From Streptomyces sp. NBC_00259 (GTDB lineage: Bacteria; Actinomycetota; Actinomycetes; Streptomycetales; Streptomycetaceae): a DNA stretch of 64,000 bases. The notes under the pieces were generated by a model. That model had not been told where the DNA came from, searched no databases, and worked only from the letters and a program-made list of their open reading frames with translations. The stretch covers positions 1,240,001-1,304,000 of the forward strand of contig NZ_CP108080.1 of assembly GCF_036181745.1 (NCBI RefSeq). Direction: 5' to 3'. Both the position numbers and the translations under genes were made by a program. This document shows positions 56,156 through 63,969 of the stretch, one piece after another. How positions within the stretch are numbered: position 1 is the first letter of the stretch; each line of letters begins with the position of its first letter.

Positions 56156-57427
56156 TCAGTCGTCGCCTCCGCAGGCGTCCTCGAAGAAGTCGAGGTTCTC
56201 GTGGAGCGCCTTCATCAGTCGGTCCCGCTCCGCCTCGTCCACCTGGACCGGGACGACCCCCGTCGCGTCGGAGAGCCTCCGGAACCCGCCGCGGCTCTCC
56301 AGCCGGCCGATGACGCGGATGGGCAGGCCCACCAGGTGCGCGTGGCCGGCCGTGCGGTACGACTCCTCGTCGAGGACCGCCCGGACGTGCGGCACCTCCG
56401 CGCCCGCGAGCACCCGCAGCCGGACCGTGCCCTCGCCGCGCGGGCCGGAGCGGCGCATCCGGACCACCGTGCCGGTGATGCGGACGGGTACGGACGGCTC
56501 GTCCCGCAGCAGACGGGCACCGGCCTCGCGCAGCGCCGGCAGATCGCCCGGGGAGAACTCCACGGCCTCGGGGCGCGCGGCGCACCCGTCCGGCACCCCG
56601 AGCGCCGGCGACCAGGCCAGCGCGATCCGGGCCCCTTCGGAGCCGCGCACCAGGGCGACGAGGGCCTCGGTCAGCTCGCGGCTGACACCGGCCTCGACGG
56701 CGGTGTCGAAGGCCTCCATCCCGCCGGTGGCCCGCTGGTAGTCGACGGCCTCGCGGGTGGCGTGCAGGGCGTGGTGGAGCCGTACGACGACGGAGCGGCC
56801 GGACTCCGCCGGCACGAAGGCGGTGAGCCCGCGGCCCCCCGGAGCCGGCCCCACCAGCACGCCCTCCAGCGTCGCCTGCGCCTGGCGGCGGTGCCGCGCC
56901 CCGTAGTACCCGGCCCGCCCTCGTGCGGCGAGCGCCCCCGCGAGCAGCAGTTGCCGCGCCGCTGACCGCAGTTGTTCCTGGACGGCCCAGGCCGCCGCAC
57001 CCGAGGGGCCCTGCGGGACGTCCCGCCACCAGCGGATCTCGTCGCTGGGGACGGCGAGCCCGACGAGCACCTCCCGGGCGGAGGGCGCGGCGGAGCGGGC
57101 GAGAGCGGTGAGCGCCTCGCCCAGCAGGTCCTCGCAGTCGGGGAAGGCCCGGCTCTCCGGGACGAGCAGGCTGGTGCGGCCGGCGGCGGGACCGGGCGGC
57201 GTCCAGCGGGCGTAGCGCCCGGCCGCTCCGCCGCGCCGCCGCCAGCCGTGCCGGTCGAGCAGCGCTCCCAGCACGAGAGGGTCGACATGCGCGGGGTCGG
57301 GCCCCTCGCTGCCGTACCAGGGCGGCGGCACATCGTCGGGGAGCGGGAGCGGAAGGGGGTGCGGGTGGGCGAGCGGGCGCGAGCCGGCGGACGGCGGCAC
57401 GGGCTCGTCGATCGGGCGGTGCGTCAC
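56156..57427 (-). CDS. Uncharacterised 423-aa protein coupled to a DUF4365 gene
   Basis: 423 residues from the GTG at 57425-57427 (VTHRPIDEPVPPSAG), overlapping the DUF4365 stop (GTGA). Residues 1-45 are proline-rich. About 50-75 reads LLDRHGWRRRGGAAGRYARW, followed by an Arg/Ala-rich helical middle (AARQLLLAGALAARGRAGYYGARHRRQAQATLEG). From about 315 the strands VPVRITGTVVRMRRSGP, GTVRLRVLAGAEVPHVRAVL and GLPIRVIGRLESRGGFRRLS look like an OB-type barrel. I do not recognise the family; nucleic-acid binding is only an inference from the basic barrel. Its partner is nuclease-like. Confidence 0.8.
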   Translation of the reverse strand: MTHRPIDEPVPPSAGSRPLAHPHPLPLPLPDDVPPPWYGSEGPDPAHVDPLVLGALLDRHGWRRRGGAAGRYARWTPPGPAAGRTSLLVPESRAFPDCEDLLGEALTALARSAAPSAREVLVGLAVPSDEIRWWRDVPQGPSGAAAWAVQEQLRSAARQLLLAGALAARGRAGYYGARHRRQAQATLEGVLVGPAPGGRGLTAFVPAESGRSVVVRLHHALHATREAVDYQRATGGMEAFDTAVEAGVSRELTEALVALVRGSEGARIALAWSPALGVPDGCAARPEAVEFSPGDLPALREAGARLLRDEPSVPVRITGTVVRMRRSGPRGEGTVRLRVLAGAEVPHVRAVLDEESYRTAGHAHLVGLPIRVIGRLESRGGFRRLSDATGVVPVQVDEAERDRLMKALHENLDFFEDACGGDD

Positions 57428-57987
57428 GGTTTCCCTCCCGTCCCGACGCGGGTCATGATCTCGCACAGCGCCCGGTCGTCGAAGATGCGAGAGGTCGGGA
57501 CGCGCACGGTGGTCCTGCGCCGGCCCGTCACCGGGTGGCCGGCCAGGTTGGTCCAGTAGCAGCAGTGCCGCAGGTCCAGCCGGTCGTGGCTGGCCCGCAG
57601 CCACTCGTCCTGGGTCCTCGGGACGATCATGACGACCAGGATCTTGTGCACCGACACGGGTGTGCGGGCCAGCTTCACCAGGTGCTCGTTGTCGAGGGTG
57701 AAGGAGAACGCCGGTCCTGGCGGATGCGGCGCGAGCTGGTAGGTGGCCTTCAGTTGCACCTTGATGGTGACTTCGTCGTCGACGGTGTGTCCGGGCGCGC
57801 TGTGGCTGACGTGCCAGTCGATCCCGTTGTCCGGGAACGGCTGGGACAGTGAGCAGCCGGCGGCGGCCGCGACGGCATGGAGATATCCCACCTGGAGGGT
57901 CTCCATGCAGGCGGTGGTGGCGAGTGCTCCGCGCAGCGGTACGGTCCGCTCGGGCAGCGCACCCGGTTCGGGCTGCGCGAGCGCCAT
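57424..57987 (-). CDS. DUF4365 (PD-(D/E)XK nuclease-like) protein
   Basis: 187 residues from the ATG at 57985-57987 (MALAQPEPGALPERT); a GTG at 58029 would add 14 residues with no better ribosome site. CSLSQPFPDNGIDWHVSHS supplies a conserved Asp, and EVTIKVQLKATYQLAP supplies a QxK in place of (D/E)xK, the pattern of DUF4365 proteins, a branch of the PD-(D/E)XK superfamily sometimes found in defence genes. Whether it is catalytic is uncertain. It is translationally coupled to the 423-aa gene and divergent from a DnaQ-like exonuclease. Confidence 0.8.
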   Translation of the reverse strand: MALAQPEPGALPERTVPLRGALATTACMETLQVGYLHAVAAAAGCSLSQPFPDNGIDWHVSHSAPGHTVDDEVTIKVQLKATYQLAPHPPGPAFSFTLDNEHLVKLARTPVSVHKILVVMIVPRTQDEWLRASHDRLDLRHCCYWTNLAGHPVTGRRRTTVRVPTSRIFDDRALCEIMTRVGTGGKP

Positions 57988-58159
57988 GGCTCCGTCTGCC
58001 TTCCGGGCTGTGCCGATGATTGTCCCCACAACGGGGCGTCAACCTCGCGCCCCGTCACCTGTGTTGTCACCCCTCTGCGTACTGCGCAAACGGGGCGGGT
58101 ATCACCGATTCGGGCAGGGGGATCTGACCATCTGCCCGGCACGGGCGAGGAGTTCGGGG

Positions 58160-58888
58160 ATGACGCGCTGGTATGAAGGGCCCCTGGCCGCATTTGACAC
58201 CGAGACAACTGGAGTGGACGTCGAGCAGGACCGGATGGTCTCCGCCGCGCTCGTCGTCCAGGATTCGCCGGGTGGACGCGTGCGCGTCACCGGCTGGCTG
58301 GTCAATCCGGGCATTCCGGTACCCGCCGAGGCAACGGCGGTGCACGGTCTGACGGAGGAGCATCTGCAGCGCAACGGCCGTTGGCCGGCGCCGGTGATGG
58401 AGGAGATAGGCCGGGCGCTGGCCGAGCAGTCCGCGGCGGGCCGGCCGATCGTGGTGATGAACGCGCCGTTCGATCTGACCCTGCTGGACCGCGAACTGCG
58501 CCGCCATCGCGCCTCGTCGCTGGCGCGCTATCTGGAGAACGTGCCGATGTGCGTTCTGGACCCGCGGGTCCTGGACAAGCATCTGGACCGTTACCGCAAG
58601 GGCCGTCGCACGCTCACGGACCTGTGTGAGCAGTACGGGGTCGAGTTGCAGGGCGCGCATGACGCGGCCGCCGACGCGGTCGCGGCCATGGAGGTCGTAC
58701 GGGCGGTGGGGCAGCGGTTCGCCGCCCGCCTGGAGCGGCTGTCCCCGGCGGAGCTGCACACCCTGCAGGCCGTGTGGCACGCGGCGCAGGCGCGAGGGCT
58801 CCAGGCCTGGTTCGCCCGCAACGGTTCGGAGGAGTCGGTGGATCCGGCGTGGCCGCTGCGGCCGGAGATTCCGGCGCAGGCGGCGTGA
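58160..58888 (+). CDS. DnaQ-like 3'-5' exonuclease (DEDDh)
   Basis: 242 residues from the ATG at 58160, seven bases after GGCGAGGAG; longer frames upstream are not family-like. ExoI motif AFDTETTGVDVEQDRM, ExoII MNAPFDLTLLDREL, ExoIII GAHDAAADAVAAME (His-Asp present), so catalysis should be intact. The C-terminal about 60 residues (LERLSPAELHTLQAVWHAAQARGLQAWF) are a helical addition seen in actinobacterial members. It stands alone, 172 bp from the divergent DUF4365 gene. Confidence 0.92.
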   Translation: MTRWYEGPLAAFDTETTGVDVEQDRMVSAALVVQDSPGGRVRVTGWLVNPGIPVPAEATAVHGLTEEHLQRNGRWPAPVMEEIGRALAEQSAAGRPIVVMNAPFDLTLLDRELRRHRASSLARYLENVPMCVLDPRVLDKHLDRYRKGRRTLTDLCEQYGVELQGAHDAAADAVAAMEVVRAVGQRFAARLERLSPAELHTLQAVWHAAQARGLQAWFARNGSEESVDPAWPLRPEIPAQAA

Positions 58889-58998
58889 GTCCGTGGGTCC
58901 GGGTGCCCGGCGGGTCACCCGGGCCCGGGGCTCATCCGGTGAAGCCCGCGGTGAACGGAACGGCCCGCGCGCAACGGGCCGGTGGCCGCGAACGCGTG

Positions 58999-59028
58999 AG
59001 GCCGGTCCGTCAACGGACGGACCGGCCT
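58999..59028. terminator. Terminator after tRNA-Val copy 1
   Basis: AGGCCGGTCCGT (58999-59010) pairs perfectly with ACGGACCGGCCT (59017-59028), loop CAACGG, 7 nt beyond the tRNA 3' end. It may also end the exonuclease transcript. Confidence 0.75.
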
Positions 59029-59035
59029 CTCCCGG

Positions 59036-59107
59036 TGGGCGATACTGGGTTCGAACCAGTGACCTCTTCGGTGTGAACGAAGCGCTCTCCCACTGAGCTA
59101 ATCGCCC
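59036..59107 (-). tRNA. tRNA-Val (CAC), copy 1
   Basis: 72 nt on the minus strand. The acceptor GGGCGAT pairs with ATCGCCC, the anticodon stem CTTCG/CGAAG closes on the loop TTCACAC, giving anticodon CAC (reads GUG), and the T-arm ACTGG-TTCGAAC-CCAGT is intact. The discriminator is A, followed by CCGG, so CCA is not encoded. Identical to the copy at 61778-61849. Confidence 0.95.
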
Positions 59108-59120
59108 GGGAACGCACTGA

Positions 59121-59150
59121 ACCATACAGGTACCGGCGGGTTTCCTTCAA
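59121..59150 (-). promoter_or_regulatory. Promoter of tRNA-Val copy 1
   Basis: On the minus strand TTGAAG (complement of 59145-59150) and TATGGT (59121-59126) are 18 bp apart and would start transcription about 8 nt before the tRNA. A good housekeeping promoter. Confidence 0.7.
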
Positions 59151-59269
59151 ACTCTCTCCGGCTCCCCACGAGGTGGGCGTGGACCGGCCGTACTCACTTC
59201 GATCCGAGTACCCGATCTGAGTATCCGCGCCCATTCCGGGGGCCTGTGGCCCGCGCCACACTCCACGCC

Positions 59270-61705
59270 ATGGAGAACGCACCGCCACCCGCCGAGGAGC
59301 TACGACTCATCGACCGCGAGCTGGCTCAACTCGATGCCAGGCGGGCCCTGTTGCTGGCCCGCAGGGGCTGGCTGCTGCAGACGATACGAGCTGCCGCCGC
59401 GGCCCCGGCGGATCCCGCACGGACCGCGCGGCCGGACGCCGAGACCTCACCGCCGAGCGCGCAGAACGTCCTGCTCACACTCGGCGGCATCCTGCTGGCG
59501 GTCGCCGCCATCGCTTTCACCCTGGTCAGCTGGGGCCACCTGGGCATCGGTGGCCGCGCGCTCGTGCTGGGCGCCGTCACCGTCACGGCCCTGGCGACGC
59601 CCGCCCTGTTGCTGCGCAGGGGGCTCGTCTCCACCGCGGAATCGGTGGCGGCGCTCGGCCTGCTCCTGACCGTGCTCGACGCGTACGCACTGCACCGCGT
59701 GGCGTTCCCCGGGACGCATCCCGGGACGTACGCGGCCGTCGCGTCCGGCGTGCTCGCCGCGCTGTGGGCCGGGTACGGGCCTGCCCTCGGCACCCTGCGC
59801 CTGCCGGTGCCGGCCGCCGTCGTGGCCGCGCAGTTCCCGCTGCCGTTGTGGGCGCTGGCGGCCGGTTCGAGCCTCTGGGTCACCGCGTGGGCGACGCTGG
59901 CCACCGCCGCCCTCGACGTCGCGATCGCGCTCGCCGCGAAGCGGACGGACGTCCGGGTGCTCGGGATCCTGGGTGCCGTGACGACGGGCGGCTGGTCGCT
60001 GCTGACCGGCGGCCGGCTGTCGGTGTCGGCGCACAGCCCGTCCCTCGCGGTGGAACCGGCACTGCTGCTGCTCGCCGCCGCGGGCCTGGCCCTGTGCGCG
60101 GCATGGCGCGCGCCGGCGTCCGCGGTGGCGACCGCGGCGGTGGCCGGCCTGGCCTCGGTCGCGGGCGTCGGCGGCGTGCTCCGCGCGGCGCTGCCCGGGG
60201 AGTGGGCCGTGCCCGCGTATCTGCTGTGCGCCATCGTCCTGCTCGCCGCCGTACGGACCGGCGCACCGCACGGTGTGCGCACCGGGCTCGCGTACGCCTC
60301 GGGCGCCGTTCACGCCGCCTCGGCGATCTGGGCCGCGCCGGTCGTGATCCTCACGCTGCTGCGTCCCGCCGCCGTCCTCGAAGACGTCTGGTCCGGCGTC
60401 CCTGCCCAGGACGCGGCCCTGTGGGGCACGGTCGCCGCGCCCGTGGTGGCGGCCACGGTGGCCGTGGTGCTCCGGGCGGCGCCGCGCCTCCTCCCGGCCC
60501 TCGACCTCCCGCGTACCACCGCCGACTGCGCAGCCCTCGCCCTGGCCTGGTCGGCCGCGGTCGCCGTCCCGACGGCCCTGTCGCTGTCCTATGCGCCGAC
60601 GCTGGTGCTCCAGCTCCTGACGGCCACGGCGGCGCTGGCCCTGGCGGTCCGCCCGCCGCGCACCGCTGAGGCCACCGGAACCGCGGGAACCGCAGAAGCA
60701 GCAGCGACCCCCGGAGCGTGGGGAACCCCGGGAACCCCGCCCGGCGCGTTCGCCGGGATCGCGCTCGCGTGCGGGCTGGCGTCCGGGACGAGCGCCGCGG
60801 TGCTCGGTCTGGCCACGCGGCCCGCGACGTTCGCCGTGCTCGGGATGCTGGTGGCCGTGAACGTGGCGGCAGCGCTGCTCGGGCGTGGCCTGCTGCGGGC
60901 CGTGGTCGCCTGTGGCGCGGTGGTGGGCACGGCGGGGCTCGTGGCGGCTGCCGCGGCCGCCGCGGGGCTCCCGGCGCACCAGGTCGCGCTCGCGCTGCTC
61001 GCCGTACCCGCGGCCGCCGCGCTGCTCGGGGCTCGCCTCGGCCGGCATCCGGTCGCGCTGCCGGTCGAGGCCACGGCCGCCGTCGCGGGGCTGCTCGCCA
61101 TCGTCCTGGCGGTGCCGCACCCGCCCACGCTGGCCCTGGTGCTCGCCCTCGCGGGCGTCATCGCCGCGGGCACGTCGGTGCGGGCCGAGCGCAGGCCCGT
61201 AGCCGGGTATCTCGCCGCGGTGCTGTTCGTCGCGGCGACCTGGGTGCGGCTCGCCGCCTCGGGAGTGGAGTGGCCCGAGGCGTACACCCTGCCGGTGACC
61301 GTTCCCGCACTCGCCGTCGGCGCGCTGCGGCGCCGGCGGGACCCGCAGGCGTCCTCCTGGAGCGCGTACGGCCCGGGGCTCACCGCGACCCTGGTGCCCA
61401 GCCTCTTCGCGGCCTGGGGCGACACGCACTGGCTGCGTCCGCTGCTCCTGGGAGTGGCCGCGCTCGCGGTGACCCTGGCCGGTGCCCGGCTGCGGCTGCA
61501 GGCCCCGCTGGTCCTCGGCGGGCTGACGCTCGCCCTGGACACACTGCACGAACTCGCACCGTACGTCGTCCAGGTCGTCGATGCGCTGCCCCGGTGGCTG
61601 CCGCCCGCGCTCGCGGGGCTCCTGCTGCTGGCCGTCGGAGCGACGTACGAGCAGCGGCTGCGCGACGCCCGCCGGCTGCGGGACGGCCTGGGCCGGATGC
61701 GGTGA
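59270..61705 (+). CDS. Large polytopic membrane protein (DUF2157/SCO7613-type)
   Basis: 811 residues from the ATG at 59270. A short helical, charged lead (EELRLIDRELAQLDARRALLLARRGWLLQ, residues 8-35) is followed by an Ala/Val/Leu-rich body with twenty or more hydrophobic segments, starting at about 68-86 (LLTLGGILLAVAAIAFTLVSWG). The lead plus that first segment resembles membrane proteins annotated with an SCO7613 C-terminal domain or DUF2157. It has no recognisable transporter signature and its function is unknown. It is flanked on both sides by identical tRNA-Val genes on the opposite strand. Confidence 0.85.
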   Translation: MENAPPPAEELRLIDRELAQLDARRALLLARRGWLLQTIRAAAAAPADPARTARPDAETSPPSAQNVLLTLGGILLAVAAIAFTLVSWGHLGIGGRALVLGAVTVTALATPALLLRRGLVSTAESVAALGLLLTVLDAYALHRVAFPGTHPGTYAAVASGVLAALWAGYGPALGTLRLPVPAAVVAAQFPLPLWALAAGSSLWVTAWATLATAALDVAIALAAKRTDVRVLGILGAVTTGGWSLLTGGRLSVSAHSPSLAVEPALLLLAAAGLALCAAWRAPASAVATAAVAGLASVAGVGGVLRAALPGEWAVPAYLLCAIVLLAAVRTGAPHGVRTGLAYASGAVHAASAIWAAPVVILTLLRPAAVLEDVWSGVPAQDAALWGTVAAPVVAATVAVVLRAAPRLLPALDLPRTTADCAALALAWSAAVAVPTALSLSYAPTLVLQLLTATAALALAVRPPRTAEATGTAGTAEAAATPGAWGTPGTPPGAFAGIALACGLASGTSAAVLGLATRPATFAVLGMLVAVNVAAALLGRGLLRAVVACGAVVGTAGLVAAAAAAAGLPAHQVALALLAVPAAAALLGARLGRHPVALPVEATAAVAGLLAIVLAVPHPPTLALVLALAGVIAAGTSVRAERRPVAGYLAAVLFVAATWVRLAASGVEWPEAYTLPVTVPALAVGALRRRRDPQASSWSAYGPGLTATLVPSLFAAWGDTHWLRPLLLGVAALAVTLAGARLRLQAPLVLGGLTLALDTLHELAPYVVQVVDALPRWLPPALAGLLLLAVGATYEQRLRDARRLRDGLGRMR

Positions 61706-61730
61706 CCCGTACCGCCGAACGGGTGAATGC

Positions 61731-61767
61731 CGAAGGCCCCGGAGACTCTCGGTCTCCGGGGCCTTCG
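61731..61767. terminator. Terminator between the membrane gene and tRNA-Val copy 2
   Basis: A 16-bp perfect stem (61731-61746 with 61752-61767), loop TCTCG. It lies 25 nt after the 811-aa gene and 10 nt beyond the tRNA 3' end, serving both directions. Confidence 0.8.
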
Positions 61768-61777
61768 GTCCGGGTGG

Positions 61778-61849
61778 TGGGCGATACTGGGTTCGAACCA
61801 GTGACCTCTTCGGTGTGAACGAAGCGCTCTCCCACTGAGCTAATCGCCC
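61778..61849 (-). tRNA. tRNA-Val (CAC), copy 2
   Basis: Identical over 72 nt to 59036-59107 but with different flanks, so the two genes are separately transcribed. TAATGT (complement of 61863-61868) is a likely -10; the -35 is weak. The anticodon is CAC, and CCA is not encoded. Confidence 0.95.
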
Positions 61850-61924
61850 GGGCGCAACGCACACATTACCCGATGTCAGCGGTGGTCCATGACCACCCGG
61901 ACGCCGCCCTGAGGCGGCCCGAGG

Positions 61925-62380
61925 TCACTCGTCGATCTTCCAGGGCATCACGATCCCGATCTTCCAGACGTAGATCGCGAGCAGCACCGCGACGATCACC
62001 ACACCGATGGACGTCAGGATGATGTTGCGCCGGCGCACCTTCGGGTCGAGCGCACGCTGCGCCGCCTCGGTCACTTTGCGTTTCGTCCAGCGCAGCACGA
62101 GCTGCGCCCAGACGAACTCCGTGGCCCAGATCGCCATACCGCCGAAGATCACCAGCCAGCCCGGCCCGGGCAGCGGCAGCATGATCACGCCGGCCACGAC
62201 CACGGCGAGGCCGATGATGAATACACCGACCTGCCAGCTGAGATGCAGCGTCCGGCGCGCCTTCACGAACTCGGGCGCCCGTGAGCCCAGTGGCTGCTCG
62301 GCGGGTGCGGTCACATCCCCCGTGGCGGAATCGGGGACCACCGTGGCGGCCACCTTCCGCTCGTCACTCTCCGCATTCAT
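61925..62380 (-). CDS. TIGR02611-family membrane protein (PGPGW motif)
   Basis: 151 residues from the ATG at 62378-62380. After a soluble lead (about 1-40), two close helices (VGVFIIGLAVVVAGVIMLPLPGPGWLVIFGGMAIWAT, about 53-90) carry the diagnostic PLPGPGW, and a third lies near the C-terminus (LTSIGVVIVAVLLAIYVW). TACTTT stands 6 nt before the ATG with no ribosome site, so the mRNA may be leaderless. It is divergent from ssgB and sits in this position in S. coelicolor too. The function is unknown. Confidence 0.9.
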   Translation of the reverse strand: MNAESDERKVAATVVPDSATGDVTAPAEQPLGSRAPEFVKARRTLHLSWQVGVFIIGLAVVVAGVIMLPLPGPGWLVIFGGMAIWATEFVWAQLVLRWTKRKVTEAAQRALDPKVRRRNIILTSIGVVIVAVLLAIYVWKIGIVMPWKIDE

Positions 62381-62450
62381 AAGCCCAAAGTACCCGACGA
62401 AATGGCTGTCCGGAATGACCGCACAGTCGTACGTGAGACTCCTCCGTACG

Positions 62451-62456
62451 GGGTAC
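62451..62456 (+). promoter_or_regulatory. Sigma-H/sigma-B-type -10 element for ssgB
   Basis: GGGTAC matches the -10 of stress/development sigma factors of the sigma-B group. Transcription would start near 62466, about 100 nt before the ssgB ATG. ssgB is reported to be sigma-H-dependent in S. coelicolor. The -35 (GNTTN-like) is not clear at the proper distance. Confidence 0.45.
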
Positions 62457-62568
62457 CTCAAGGATCACAAAACAGACAGAGGGGTTTACAACGGCACCGT
62501 AGGTGGCATGTCGATTTCGCCGACGTGCGAATCCCCGAGCGCACACTGAGCGAAAGGCCCTGGCGCTT

Positions 62569-62982
62569 ATGAACACCACGGTCAGCTGCGAGCTGCACCT
62601 GCGCCTCGTTGTATCGAGCGAGTCATCACTGCCTGTACCCGCGGGCCTGCGGTATGACACGGCCGATCCTTATGCCGTGCACGCCACCTTCCACACCGGA
62701 GCCGAAGAGACGGTCGAATGGGTGTTCGCCCGCGATCTTCTCGCCGAGGGTCTTCATCGACCCACGGGAACCGGCGACGTCAGAGTCTGGCCGTCGCGCA
62801 GTCATGGCCAAGGCGTCGTCTGCATCGCTCTGAGCTCTCCGGAGGGCGAAGCCCTGCTCGAGGCCCCGGCGCGGGCCCTGGAGTCGTTCCTGAAGCGGAC
62901 GGACGCCGCGGTGCCACCCGGCACCGAGCATCGTCATTTCGATCTCGATACGGAGCTCTCGCACATCCTGGCCGAAAGCTGA
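62569..62982 (+). CDS. ssgB: Sporulation-specific cell-division protein SsgB
   Basis: Marks future septum sites and recruits FtsZ during sporulation-specific division of aerial hyphae, with SsgA. It has exactly 137 residues, the known length. The N-terminus MNTTVSCELHLRLVVSSESS, the core PAGLRYDTADPYAVHATFHTG and the end FDLDTELSHILAES are those of SsgB, one of the most conserved streptomycete proteins. The ATG (62569) has only a weak GAAAGG twelve bases upstream. Its presence implies a sporulating actinomycete. Confidence 0.97.
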   Translation: MNTTVSCELHLRLVVSSESSLPVPAGLRYDTADPYAVHATFHTGAEETVEWVFARDLLAEGLHRPTGTGDVRVWPSRSHGQGVVCIALSSPEGEALLEAPARALESFLKRTDAAVPPGTEHRHFDLDTELSHILAES

Positions 62983-63069
62983 ACTGACACCAGGCCGAGG
63001 GCAGCTCGGCGCCGTCCGACTCGGGGAGACGGCACCGCGCGGACACGCACAACCACATACGGCACGCTC

Positions 63070-63109
63070 CGGCGCCGTCGTCGCGGAATCCACCGCGAAG
63101 ACGGCGCCG
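63070..63109. terminator. Terminator downstream of ssgB
   Basis: CGGCGCCGTC (63070-63079) pairs with GACGGCGCCG (63100-63109), with an inner CGCGG/CCGCG stem after a small internal loop. It lies 88 nt after the ssgB stop. I see nothing else in 62983-63184. Confidence 0.6.
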
Positions 63110-63184
63110 TCGCGTTTCACGGTGACCGGCTAGAGTCAGCGCAATTCGGCGGGCGCCCGCCCGCAGCAGGCCAGGGAGCGAATC

Positions 63185-63742
63185 GTGCTGATCCCCCACG
63201 ACACCCGCATCGCCCTCGACATCGTCGTCGATCTGATGAACACCACGCCCGAGGGCGACCACGACGACGGACTCGGGGACCTCCCGGCGCTGTACGCGTT
63301 CGTGCAGAACTACAACATCAGCGACGTGGGTGAGCTGGGCGAGCACGACCTGAGCGCCGTACGCGAGGTGCGGGACCGGTTCACGGACGTGTTCGCGGCC
63401 GCGGACGCCCGCACCGCGGCCGAGATGATCAACCAGCTCGTGGCCTCGGCCGGAACCACTCCGCAGCTGACGGATCACGACGGCTACGACTGGCATGTCC
63501 ACTACTTCGCCCCGGGCGCCTCGGTCGCCGAGCATCTCGCGGCCGACTGCGGCATGGCGCTGGCGTTCATGATCGTGGCGGGCGAGCACGAGCGGCTGCG
63601 ACGCTGCGAGGCGCCGGGCTGCGGGCGCGCCTTCGTCGATCTGTCCCGCAATCGCTCGCGCCGCTACTGCGACAGCCGCACCTGCGGAAACCGGCTGCAC
63701 GTCGCCGCCTACCGGGCGCGCCGCAAGGAAGCGGCCGGCTGA
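63185..63742 (+). CDS. CGNR zinc-finger (ABATE domain) DNA-binding-type protein
   Basis: 185 residues from the GTG at 63185, which follows GGGAG. The N-terminal ABATE-type helical domain (about 1-135; LDIVVDLMNTTPEGDHDDGL) precedes a C-terminal zinc finger, CEAPGCGRAFVDLSRNRSRRYCDSRTCGNR (residues about 144-174 in total). Its Cys pairs end in the diagnostic CGNR, and a basic tail follows (YRARRKEAAG). Such proteins are presumed transcription regulators that sense a small ligand; the target is unknown. It stands alone. Confidence 0.9.
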   Translation: MLIPHDTRIALDIVVDLMNTTPEGDHDDGLGDLPALYAFVQNYNISDVGELGEHDLSAVREVRDRFTDVFAAADARTAAEMINQLVASAGTTPQLTDHDGYDWHVHYFAPGASVAEHLAADCGMALAFMIVAGEHERLRRCEAPGCGRAFVDLSRNRSRRYCDSRTCGNRLHVAAYRARRKEAAG

Positions 63743-63765
63743 GGTTCACGTCGTTCACCGGGGGC

Positions 63766-63969
63766 TCACAGCAGAAACAGGTCGTGGACCGCTGCCATGA
63801 GCAGAAGGAAGCCGATCACCCCGAGGAAGATCATCAGGGGCGGCTGGGAGAGCGCGAAGAGGCAGCCACGCGGCTCGTCGGCGGGGGCGGGGGCCTGGCC
63901 CCGGGAGGTATCCAGCATCTCGGGGTGATGATGACGCAGCACCGGCCCCGGTGATCGACCAACACGCAT
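63766..63969 (-). CDS. Small single-pass membrane protein
   Basis: 67 residues with a C-terminal helix at about 45-67 (LMIFLGVIGFLLLMAAVHDLFLL) and a Pro/Arg-rich lead. Codon use is typical of the region. Neither the ATG at 63967-63969 nor an internal one at 63918 has a good ribosome site, so the start is uncertain. I do not recognise a family, and the gene could be a chance ORF, though the clean C-terminal helix argues against that. Confidence 0.5.
   Translation of the reverse strand: MRVGRSPGPVLRHHHPEMLDTSRGQAPAPADEPRGCLFALSQPPLMIFLGVIGFLLLMAAVHDLFLL

Noticed and set aside
57743..58159. N-terminal extension of the DnaQ exonuclease
   Set aside because: The frame is open upstream only because it overlaps the divergent DUF4365 gene. 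The ATG at 58160 has a good ribosome site and begins right before the ExoI motif.
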